Source of the DNA: an uncultured Muribaculaceae bacterium
GTDB lineage: Bacteria; Bacteroidota; Bacteroidia; Bacteroidales; Muribaculaceae
Direction of reading: 5' to 3'
Length of the DNA: 35,388 bases
NCBI GenBank assembly: GCA_910584665.1
Contig: CAJUBL010000028.1
Coordinates: 1 to 35,388, forward strand
Below, piece by piece: positions 1 through 7,494 of the stretch. Below the pieces are notes generated by a model, which was given only the letters and a program-made list of their open reading frames with translations, was not told the DNA's origin and ran no database searches. How positions within the stretch are numbered: position 1 is the first letter of the stretch; each line of letters opens with the position of its first letter. The position numbers were made by a program, and so were the translations under genes.

Positions 1-1
1 C

Positions 2-736
2 ATGACCGCGATGAGCGACGTGACCGTTCTTTTGCTTACTTTCTTCATGTTGACCTCAACTTTCCTGCAGAAGGAGCCTGCCACGGTAATAACCCCGTCG
101 TCAGTTTCAGAGATTAAAGTCCCCATGACCAACGTTTCCACTATCCTCGTTTCACCTGAGGGTAATGTATTCGTAGGTGTTACCGGAGAGGCTGATCCTG
201 AAGTTGCCGAGGGCAAGTGGGCCTCAGACTCCATTCGCCGGGTTATCTTCAACAGTGCTATCGACCGCTATGAAGATTACACGGGCAAGAAGATCAATCT
301 CAATGGCCTTGCAAGACAGCAGGCTACGGAGCAGTTTGCAAAAATGAACATGTTCGGCGTTCCCTTTGACCGCATCCCCGAGTTCTTCAGCCTCAAGTCT
401 GAAGATCAGGAGAACTGGCTCTCAGGTAAAGGCCTTGGTAAAGGCGCGCTCTCAAACGTACGTCCGCAGGATGTCGGCATACCCATGGACGACATCAAAT
501 ATGTAGACCAGGATGGCAATCCGCAGACAACCAATGAGTTCCAGATATGGATGCGTGCCATATACAACTGTGGCAATGATAATCTGCAGGCTGCCATGAG
601 AAAAGGAGAAGGAATCGCTGTAAAAGCTGACCAGTCGACTCGCTATGACGTTGTACACAATGTGCTTGACAATCTTCAGACTATCAAGTACAACCGTTTC
701 ACTGTCATGACGGCTCTCAAAACCAATGAAGACTAA
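2..736 (+). CDS. exbD: ExbD/TolR-family biopolymer transport protein, 5' end outside window
   Basis: This is a partial gene whose N-terminus lies before the window. ExbD is an inner-membrane protein with one transmembrane helix. It works with ExbB to convert the proton gradient into force on TonB. The visible start, MSDVTVLLLTFFML, is the ExbD helix, and its Asp sits where the proton-carrying Asp of ExbD/TolR is expected. About 220 periplasmic residues follow, longer than in E. coli ExbD (141 residues in total). The next gene is a second ExbD that starts 5 nt after the stop, and tonB follows. An exbB/tolQ gene is expected just upstream. The family call is sure; the role of the long periplasmic part is unknown. 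Confidence 0.9.
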   Translation: MTAMSDVTVLLLTFFMLTSTFLQKEPATVITPSSVSEIKVPMTNVSTILVSPEGNVFVGVTGEADPEVAEGKWASDSIRRVIFNSAIDRYEDYTGKKINLNGLARQQATEQFAKMNMFGVPFDRIPEFFSLKSEDQENWLSGKGLGKGALSNVRPQDVGIPMDDIKYVDQDGNPQTTNEFQIWMRAIYNCGNDNLQAAMRKGEGIAVKADQSTRYDVVHNVLDNLQTIKYNRFTVMTALKTNED

Positions 737-741
737 CGATT

Positions 742-1482
742 ATGGCTGAAATACAACAAAAAGAATCGGGCGGTAAAAAGAAAAAAGGCGCCCAGAAGAA
801 GATGGACATCCATGTGGATTTTACCCCCATGGTTGACATGAACATGCTTCTGATTTCTTTCTTCATGCTGTGTACCACCATGATCAAGTCTCAGACGCTT
901 AACATTACTCTTCCATCTAACGACAAGAATATCGAGCAGAAAGACCTCGCCAAGGCTGCCGAGTCGGAGGCTGTCACCCTCATTCTCACCAGCGACTATG
1001 ATGCCAATGGCGGTGTTGCCGATAATACTATCTACTACTTCTTCGGTAAACCCTATATGGAGGATGCCGACAATGATGGCTTTCTGGATACCCCTGAAGA
1101 CCCCTCGATGGGAGTGCTTCATGCCGAGAAATTCATCGGAGACAAGGAAGGTGTACAGCAGGGTATACGCTCGATACTTCACAAGAGAAATGAATCAGTA
1201 CTCGAGAAAATCGACTCGCTTAAGAAGGAGTGGCGCCGTCCGGGCAGCCAGATGACCGATGCCGACTTTGAAGCTAAGGCCAAGGCAATCCGTAACGACT
1301 CTACTCTTGCTCGTCCCGTTGTCGTGATCAAGGCTACTCCCGAGGCTTCTTGGGCGAGCATTATATCGGCTCTTGACGAGATGCAGATCAACCAGATCAC
1401 CCGTTATCAGATCAATGCGATCAACGGTGTCGATTCGACTTTGATTCAGGACTATGTTAACAAGCAGAAAGCTCAGCGATGA
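742..1482 (+). CDS. exbD: ExbD/TolR-family biopolymer transport protein (second copy)
   Basis: Complete second ExbD of 246 residues. A lysine-rich cytoplasmic N-terminus (residues 7-20) leads into the single transmembrane helix with the motif DFTPMVDMNMLL. Asp32 matches the conserved proton-relay Asp. A long periplasmic domain follows (about 60-246). Such tandem ExbD genes with large periplasmic parts are usual in Bacteroidetes and are thought to form one ExbB-ExbD-TonB motor. The gene starts 5 nt after the previous exbD and is followed 35 nt later by tonB, so the three are probably one operon. The two copies differ clearly, so they may be non-redundant subunits. Confidence 0.92.
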   Translation: MAEIQQKESGGKKKKGAQKKMDIHVDFTPMVDMNMLLISFFMLCTTMIKSQTLNITLPSNDKNIEQKDLAKAAESEAVTLILTSDYDANGGVADNTIYYFFGKPYMEDADNDGFLDTPEDPSMGVLHAEKFIGDKEGVQQGIRSILHKRNESVLEKIDSLKKEWRRPGSQMTDADFEAKAKAIRNDSTLARPVVVIKATPEASWASIISALDEMQINQITRYQINAINGVDSTLIQDYVNKQKAQR

Positions 1483-1517
1483 TAATCTATGTTTTTAACT
1501 CTTAATCAATTGAAATT

Positions 1518-2387
1518 ATGGCAAAAGATGTAGATCTTTCATCAAAAGAATGGACCGATATTGTCTTTGAAGGCAAGAATAAGGATTACGGCGCGTATAT
1601 TATGCGTCAGAAATCCGACCGCCGTCACAACATGGCCATGCTCTATGTTGCCATCGGTGTCGCTGTGATTCTGATTGCCGCTCTCGTGATCGGTCTGATA
1701 CGTGACCGTAATGCACTTGCTGATGCTGAGGCTTATGAGGCATTCATGCTACAGAACGAACAGGCTGAGATGGATGCGATAGTTGACGAGCAACCCGAGG
1801 AAGAAGAGATCGAGGATATCCCTGAGCCTGTACAGGAGCAGGAACCCGAGGCTCTTCCCGAAGAGATTCTGAACACTATCAAGAATACTGAGATCGATAT
1901 TGTCGCCGACGAGGAGGTTACCGAACAGATTGTCTCTCAGGAGGAACTTCAGGAGACAACCACCGCTATCGGTGCTACCACTTTCGATCAGGGTACCGAC
2001 GACTTGAATGTGGTTCGTGAGCATAAAGATGAAATCATTGTCGAGGAGAAGACTCCCGTCGAGGAGAACAAGGTGTTCGACGCTGTGGAGCAGATGCCTA
2101 CATTCCCCGGTGGTGACGCCGAGCTCATGAAGTATCTGAACAAGAACCTTTCATACCCGACACTCGCTGCCGAGAACGGTATTCAGGGTACGGTACTTCT
2201 GCAGTTTGTCGTTCAGAAAGACGGATCCATCGGAGAAGTGAAAGTCGTTCGTCCTCGTGACCCGGATCTCGACCGTGAGGCTGTACGTGTGGTAAAGGGT
2301 ATGCCTAAGTTCATCCCCGGCCGTATGAACGGTCAGCCTGTGAACGTATGGTTTACTCTCCCGGTACGCTTCAAGCTTCAGAACTGA
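1518..2387 (+). CDS. tonB: Energy transducer TonB
   Basis: TonB carries energy from the inner-membrane ExbB-ExbD complex across the periplasm to TonB-dependent receptors. The 289-residue protein has a cytoplasmic N-terminus of about 40 residues, one membrane helix (about 41-61), and a Glu/Pro-rich spacer (about 75-165) that is more acidic than the Pro-Lys spacer of E. coli. The C-terminal TonB domain (about 200-289) shows FPGGDAELMKYL, GTVLLQFVVQKDGSI and the closing PVRFKLQN. It is the last gene of the exbD-exbD-tonB unit and is followed by a strong terminator. It may power the TonB-dependent receptor at 22655, but the genome could hold other tonB genes. Confidence 0.95.
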   Translation: MAKDVDLSSKEWTDIVFEGKNKDYGAYIMRQKSDRRHNMAMLYVAIGVAVILIAALVIGLIRDRNALADAEAYEAFMLQNEQAEMDAIVDEQPEEEEIEDIPEPVQEQEPEALPEEILNTIKNTEIDIVADEEVTEQIVSQEELQETTTAIGATTFDQGTDDLNVVREHKDEIIVEEKTPVEENKVFDAVEQMPTFPGGDAELMKYLNKNLSYPTLAAENGIQGTVLLQFVVQKDGSIGEVKVVRPRDPDLDREAVRVVKGMPKFIPGRMNGQPVNVWFTLPVRFKLQN

Positions 2388-2409
2388 TATTAATTAATAC
2401 TACTGACTT

Positions 2410-2456
2410 AGTCGGGCGGCAGTCTTATCAATATGAGCTGTCGCCCGACTCTTTAT
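2410..2456 (+). terminator. Intrinsic terminator of the exbD-exbD-tonB operon
   Basis: A 13-bp stem with one G-U pair (AGTCGGGCGGCAG with CTGTCGCCCGACT) encloses a 15-nt loop and is followed by CTTTATTTTA. It begins 22 nt after the tonB stop and separates this operon from the promoter at 2462. Confidence 0.9.
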
Positions 2457-2461
2457 TTTAT

Positions 2462-2492
2462 TTTGCTATATCGTTCGTTTTTGTTAATTTTG
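2462..2492 (+). promoter_or_regulatory. Bacteroidetes-type promoter for the small membrane protein and dxs
   Basis: TTTG at 2462-2465 and TAATTTTG at 2485-2492 are separated by 19 bp. This matches the sigma-ABfr consensus known from Bacteroides (-33 TTTG, -7 TAnnTTTG, spacer 19-21). Transcription should begin near 2499, about 29 nt before the ATG at 2528. Confidence 0.8.
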
Positions 2493-2527
2493 TAGTTCCC
2501 GAGTAGTCGGTTTTTTCATTATCGCAT

Positions 2528-2722
2528 ATGAAAGGTACAGTTATATTCAGGTTGGTGTGTATCGTGCTGTTGTGGCTATTCTTCTGTGGGTGGTTGCTGT
2601 CACGGTATGTCGCGACGGGTACACCTGTGACATTGAGGGCTATATTCCCGATTGTTGCCTCGGCTATAATTGTGTTTGTTCCTCTGTATAAAAAGTATAT
2701 CAGAAAATCAAGTGGAAAGTAA
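2528..2722 (+). CDS. Small two-helix membrane protein, unknown function
   Basis: This 64-residue protein has two strongly hydrophobic stretches (about 5-26 and 37-55) and a basic tail (YKKYIRKSSGK), which suggests a small inner-membrane hairpin with cytoplasmic ends. I do not recognise a family. In favour of a real gene: an excellent promoter lies just upstream, the ATG is about 29 nt after the predicted transcript start, and the 3' end overlaps the likely GTG start of dxs by 11 nt. It should therefore be made from the same transcript as dxs and may couple to its translation. No function can be assigned. Confidence 0.65.
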   Translation: MKGTVIFRLVCIVLLWLFFCGWLLSRYVATGTPVTLRAIFPIVASAIIVFVPLYKKYIRKSSGK

Positions 2723-4649
2723 AGGATCATCTGTCGATTCGTCGTGTGACCTGGCGTTGCTTTCTGAGATAAACTCGCCGGACGACTTGAAAAGGCTCTC
2801 ACCTGAGCAGTTGCCGACACTGTGTGCCCAGATTCGGACATTCCTTATACAGAATGTATCGCAGAATCCCGGACACTTTGCTTCAAGCATGGGGGCTGTT
2901 GAACTTACAGTTGCCATGCACTATGTATTCGATACTCCATATGACCGTATTGTGTGGGATGTCGGCCATCAGGCATATGTGCATAAGATTCTTACAGGAC
3001 GACGGGATCTGTTTCATACCAATCGTAAGTTTGGTGGTATAAGTGGCTTCCCTAATCCGATGGAAAGTGAATATGATTCTTTTTCGGCCGGTCATGCTTC
3101 AAATTCTATTTCGGCCGCTTTGGGTATGGCGGTTGCCACTGAACTTAACAGAGATAATCCGCGTCGTAATGTAGTAGCAGTAATAGGTGATGCATCCATA
3201 AGCGGAGGCCTTGCCTTCGAAGGCCTTAACAATGCCGCCAACACCAATAGCAATCTGCTTATTGTTCTCAATGATAACGATATGTCGATTGACCGTAATG
3301 TCGGCTCGCTTCATAGTTATCTTGCGCACATCACTACGTCAAAAAGTTATAACAATATGCGTTTCAGGATTTTCAGAGCCTTGAAGAAAATGCATGTTGT
3401 GACTGACCGTCAGCGGGGCCCGATCATGCGCTTCAATAACAGTATGAAAGCGTTGCTGTCACATGAACAGAATATCTTTGAAGGACTTAATATCCGGTAC
3501 TTCGGTCCGATAGACGGTCATGACGTTCTCAGGCTTGTCAGAGTATTTTCCGATATCAAGGATATGAAAGGACCACGCCTGCTTCATCTTCGTACTGTCA
3601 AAGGCAAAGGCTATGAGCCGGCCGAGAAGGATCCGTCAAGATGGCACGCTCCCGGTCGTTTTGACCCGTCTACAGGAAAGGTGGTCAGCTCCTCTTCGGT
3701 TATAAGGATTCCGAAGTATCAGGAGGTGTTCGGTCAGACTTTGCTTGATCTGGCACGCATGGACAGACGGGTTGTCGGTGTTACGGCAGCCATGTCATCA
3801 GGTACGTCAATGAATATCCTGCAGGGAGAGATGCCCGGACGGGTATTTGATGTAGGTATAAGCGAGGGACATGCTGTTACTTTTGCCGGAGGTCTGGCTA
3901 CCGACGGCATGAGACCTTATGTAGCTATATATTCTACCTTTCTGCAGAGGGCTTATGATAATATTATAAATGACACGGCCATACAGTCATTGCCGGTGAC
4001 TTACTGTATTGACCGGGCCGGAATTGTGGGAGAGGATGGGGTCACACATCATGGCGCATATGACCTTGCATACCTGAGACCTATACCGGGTATGATCATC
4101 GCATCTCCGCGTAATGCCATGATGTTGAGGAATCTGATGTATACATCACTTGTGACCGGACATGGTCCGATGGCTATACGGTATCCTCGTGGTCAGGCTG
4201 ATGCCGATGTCTCCGGGGCTGAAATGAAACGGCTGACTCTTGGAAAGTCGGAATGTCTTGTAGCCGGATCCGGACCTCAGGTAATAAGCATCGGACCTAT
4301 AGCATCTCTGGTTTCTGAGGCCGTAACTGTTGCGCGTTCACGTGGGGTTGATGCCGCCCATTATGATGCCGTTTTTCTTAAACCGCTTGACAATGAGATG
4401 ATGGAAACAATAGCCGGTATCGGAAATCCTGTGATTACGGTCGAAGACGGTACCGTTGAGGGTGGACTTGGCACGGCTGTTTCTGAGTGGTTGGTACAGC
4501 ATGGTTATATGCTTCCGGTAATAAAGATAGGTATTCCTGACCGATTTATTTATCATGGTACAGTCGGTGAGCTATACCGTCTGTGCGGGCTTGATGTCGG
4601 CTCAATAGCCGGACGGATAGTAGGATGCGATGTCGGAGCGGATAGATAA
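2712..4649 (+). CDS. dxs: 1-deoxy-D-xylulose-5-phosphate synthase
   Basis: DXS condenses pyruvate and glyceraldehyde 3-phosphate, using thiamine diphosphate, in the first step of the MEP isoprenoid pathway (cytoplasm). Family features run in order: WDVGHQAYVHKILTGRR, the ThDP/Mg motif GDASISGG (159-166) followed by NDNDMSID, and DVGISEGHAVTFAGG with the catalytic Glu. The length is about 645 residues. The frame stays open to 2670, but homology starts near LLSEINSPDDL. I chose GTG 2712 because ATG-like alternatives would lie deep inside the upstream gene; this start is uncertain. The ThDP motif has Ala where many homologues have GDG. trkA follows after 26 nt, so dxs-trkA-trkH are probably co-transcribed. 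Confidence 0.95.
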   Translation: MESKGSSVDSSCDLALLSEINSPDDLKRLSPEQLPTLCAQIRTFLIQNVSQNPGHFASSMGAVELTVAMHYVFDTPYDRIVWDVGHQAYVHKILTGRRDLFHTNRKFGGISGFPNPMESEYDSFSAGHASNSISAALGMAVATELNRDNPRRNVVAVIGDASISGGLAFEGLNNAANTNSNLLIVLNDNDMSIDRNVGSLHSYLAHITTSKSYNNMRFRIFRALKKMHVVTDRQRGPIMRFNNSMKALLSHEQNIFEGLNIRYFGPIDGHDVLRLVRVFSDIKDMKGPRLLHLRTVKGKGYEPAEKDPSRWHAPGRFDPSTGKVVSSSSVIRIPKYQEVFGQTLLDLARMDRRVVGVTAAMSSGTSMNILQGEMPGRVFDVGISEGHAVTFAGGLATDGMRPYVAIYSTFLQRAYDNIINDTAIQSLPVTYCIDRAGIVGEDGVTHHGAYDLAYLRPIPGMIIASPRNAMMLRNLMYTSLVTGHGPMAIRYPRGQADADVSGAEMKRLTLGKSECLVAGSGPQVISIGPIASLVSEAVTVARSRGVDAAHYDAVFLKPLDNEMMETIAGIGNPVITVEDGTVEGGLGTAVSEWLVQHGYMLPVIKIGIPDRFIYHGTVGELYRLCGLDVGSIAGRIVGCDVGADR

Positions 4650-4675
4650 CGTTAACAGACACAATCAGGAGAGAT

Positions 4676-6010
4676 ATGAGAATAGTAATAGCCGGAGCCG
4701 GGGAGGTTGGCTCTCACTTAGCCAAATTGCTTTCGCGTGAGGAACAGGACATAGTCGTTGTTGATGACGATGCCAGGAAACTTGCCATGCTCGATGCCAA
4801 CTATAATCTCATGACCTGTGTGGGAAGTCCGGTGTCATTCAGAACGTTACGTGATGCTGGTGTCCATGAGGCCGATCTGTTCATTGCAGTCACTCCTTTT
4901 GAAGACCGGAATGTCACATCATGCAGTATTGCAAATTTCCTTGGTGCCAGACGTTCGGTAGCTCGCATTGACAACTACGAGTTTATGAAATCCGAGAACA
5001 AGAGTTTTTTTACAGGAATAGGAGTCAATGATGTCATTTATCCGGAGTATCTTGCCGCACAGGAAATTCGGACAGCCCTGAAGCGTGGCTGGGCTCGAAA
5101 CTGGTTTGAACTCAACAATGGTGAGATCATATTGATCGGAGTCAAGGTAAGAGAGAATACCGGGATTGTAGGACATCAGCTCAGGGAGCTGACAATGTCG
5201 CATCATAATTTTCACGTATCGGCTATCAAACGGCGTCGTGATACCATTATACCGCGTGGCGACGATGTGATCATGGCCAATGATATTGTATATTTTACGA
5301 CTACGTCCCAGCATGTCGAGGATATACGTAAGTTGTGTAACAAGGTCAGTTATAAAGTCCGACGTGTGATGATAATGGGAGGGAGCCGTATCGCTGTCCG
5401 ATTGGCTTCGATGGCTTCCGACGATTGGAGTATCAAGATTATAGAGAGTAATCCCGAGCGTTGCCGACGGTTACCGGAATTATGTCCGGACTGCGAGGTT
5501 ATTAATGCCGATGGCCGTGATACCGATGTGCTTATCGACGAGGGTATTACTGAAACCGATGCATTTATAGCGCTGACCGACAGTTCGGAGACAAATATTC
5601 TGGCCTGTCTCACGGCCAAGGAATACGGAGTAAGCAAGACGATAGCCGAGGTCGAGAACATACAGCTTATTTATCAGGCCGAAGGATTGAATATCGGAAC
5701 TATCATCAATAAAAAACTGCTTGCTTCAAGCAAGATTTTTCAGGTGCTCCTTGATTCTGATACCGGATCGTCAAAGTTCCTTTCTCTTGCCGATGCCGAA
5801 GTGGCAGAACTTGAAGTCAGGGAGGGATCCCGTATAACGCGCCATCCTGTAAAGGATCTTGATCTGTCACGTGATGTGACTTTAGGTGGTCTGGTTCGTA
5901 ATGGCCGTGGCATGCTGATAACCGGTAACACTGTGTTCGAGCCGGGTGACAAGGTTGTCGTTTTCTGTCTGTCCGGATTGATACATAAGGTTGAGAAACT
6001 GTTCAACTGA
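4676..6010 (+). CDS. trkA: Trk potassium uptake system NAD-binding regulatory protein TrkA
   Basis: TrkA is the cytoplasmic gating subunit bound to the TrkH potassium channel. The 444 residues form two RCK halves. The first Rossmann domain begins MRIVIAGAGEVG (GxGxxG at 7-12) with the acidic VVVDDD at its strand end. The second begins VRRVMIMGGSRIAVRLAS near residue 224, and each is followed by a C-terminal ligand-binding lobe. An AGGAGA at 4667-4672, unusual for this group, lies 3 nt before the ATG and supports this start. trkH follows after 8 nt. Confidence 0.95.
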   Translation: MRIVIAGAGEVGSHLAKLLSREEQDIVVVDDDARKLAMLDANYNLMTCVGSPVSFRTLRDAGVHEADLFIAVTPFEDRNVTSCSIANFLGARRSVARIDNYEFMKSENKSFFTGIGVNDVIYPEYLAAQEIRTALKRGWARNWFELNNGEIILIGVKVRENTGIVGHQLRELTMSHHNFHVSAIKRRRDTIIPRGDDVIMANDIVYFTTTSQHVEDIRKLCNKVSYKVRRVMIMGGSRIAVRLASMASDDWSIKIIESNPERCRRLPELCPDCEVINADGRDTDVLIDEGITETDAFIALTDSSETNILACLTAKEYGVSKTIAEVENIQLIYQAEGLNIGTIINKKLLASSKIFQVLLDSDTGSSKFLSLADAEVAELEVREGSRITRHPVKDLDLSRDVTLGGLVRNGRGMLITGNTVFEPGDKVVVFCLSGLIHKVEKLFN

Positions 6011-6018
6011 TACGCGCT

Positions 6019-7494
6019 ATGTTCAAGAAAAGCGGTTTACGCAGTATCAACTATAGGAGCGTTGTCAGATTGCTGGCTTATCTTTTGCTGTTCGAGGCGA
6101 TTTTCATGCTTGTTCCTCTCGGTGTGTCGTTATACTATGGTGAGAGTGATTACTATGCTTTTGTGACTGGCATTCTCTTGACTTTGCTTGTATCCGGGTT
6201 CATTCTTACGTCGGTGAGAGGTGGTTTGCGTGATATGGGCAAGCGGGAAGGTTACCTTCTTACATCGCTTGTATGGGTGGTCTTTTCTGTTTTCGGTATG
6301 GTGCCGTTCATAGTATCTTCATCACCGGGGCTTGGTTTTACAGATGCTTTTTGTGAGACTATGTCTGGTTTCACTACCACGGGATGTTCTGTCCTTGAGG
6401 ATGTCGAGCAGCTTTCACACGGCATTCATATGTGGCGGTGCCTGATGCAGTGGATCGGAGGTCTCGGTATCATGATTTTTACTCTTGCAGTTTTGCCTAT
6501 GCTCAATTCCTCCGGCGGTATGCAGATGATGAATGCCGAGTTGCCTGGTATTACAAAAGAGAAACTTAGTCCGCGTGTAAGCCAGACGGCCAAACGGCTG
6601 TGGATGATATATCTGCTTCTTACGGTGTTGCTCGCTATATTGCTTTGTCTGGGACCTATGAGCCTTTTCGATGGTATATGTCACGCTTTGAGTACAATGT
6701 CCACAGGTGGATTCTCTACTCATAATGACTCTATAGGTGCATGGAACTCATGGTATGTGAGACTCGTGGTTCTTATCTTCATGTTTATTGGCGGAGTCAA
6801 TTTTGCTTTGATATATAAGGCTTCGGTAGGCCGATTCCGTATCTCATGGAGCGACGAGACTTTCCGTATGTATGTAAGGTTAATAGCTGTTGTTACTCTG
6901 ATCCTTGTAATAGGATATATTGTCAACAGTCATCCGCGATGGAGTGTCGGTGTTATTGTCGATCCGCTGTTCCAGGTGGTGTCGACGGTGACTTCTACAG
7001 GATTCTCTGTTACAGATTATCAGTCGTGGGGGGCATTTGTTTTCCCTATCCTCCTCGGTCTTATGTTTGTCGGTGCATCGGCTGGCAGTACGAGTGGCGG
7101 ATGTAAACTGGACCGTATAATTTTTCTGTTCAAGAATTGCCGGAATGAGATAAATAAATGCATTCATCCGAATCGGGTTTTCTCGGTATCCATCAACGGG
7201 CGTGTACAGTCCCCCGAACTGGTATCGAAAGTTATGGCATTCCTGTGGCTGTATATGGGACTCATCATAATCGGAGCCATGATGCTTGTGCTTATGGGGA
7301 TGCCGATCAGTGATTCGCTTTTTGCATCGCTGTCGTGTGTGGGTAATACCGGTCTTGGAGCTGGTGTTACCGCCGATTCTTTTGCTTCTGTTCCGGACGC
7401 AGGCAAGTGGATGCTGTCGTTCCTCATGCTTGTTGGGCGTCTTGAGATTTTTACCGTTCTCGTCCTTCTTTCACGTGGATTCTGGCACAAGTAG
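6019..7494 (+). CDS. trkH: Trk-type potassium transporter, membrane subunit TrkH
   Basis: TrkH is the inner-membrane potassium-conducting subunit. The 491 residues hold about ten membrane helices and four selectivity-filter loops, each recognisable: TTTGCS, STGGFS, TSTGFS and GNTGLG. Each filter keeps its central Gly. The protein follows trkA closely, so the two should be made together as one uptake system. Its 3' end overlaps the 3' end of uvrA on the other strand by 44 nt, and no terminator was found between them. Confidence 0.95.
   Translation: MFKKSGLRSINYRSVVRLLAYLLLFEAIFMLVPLGVSLYYGESDYYAFVTGILLTLLVSGFILTSVRGGLRDMGKREGYLLTSLVWVVFSVFGMVPFIVSSSPGLGFTDAFCETMSGFTTTGCSVLEDVEQLSHGIHMWRCLMQWIGGLGIMIFTLAVLPMLNSSGGMQMMNAELPGITKEKLSPRVSQTAKRLWMIYLLLTVLLAILLCLGPMSLFDGICHALSTMSTGGFSTHNDSIGAWNSWYVRLVVLIFMFIGGVNFALIYKASVGRFRISWSDETFRMYVRLIAVVTLILVIGYIVNSHPRWSVGVIVDPLFQVVSTVTSTGFSVTDYQSWGAFVFPILLGLMFVGASAGSTSGGCKLDRIIFLFKNCRNEINKCIHPNRVFSVSINGRVQSPELVSKVMAFLWLYMGLIIIGAMMLVLMGMPISDSLFASLSCVGNTGLGAGVTADSFASVPDAGKWMLSFLMLVGRLEIFTVLVLLSRGFWHK

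Noticed and set aside
733..1182. Long open frame (149 codons) antisense to exbD
   Set aside because: It lies wholly opposite a clear exbD and has no promoter or recognisable motif.
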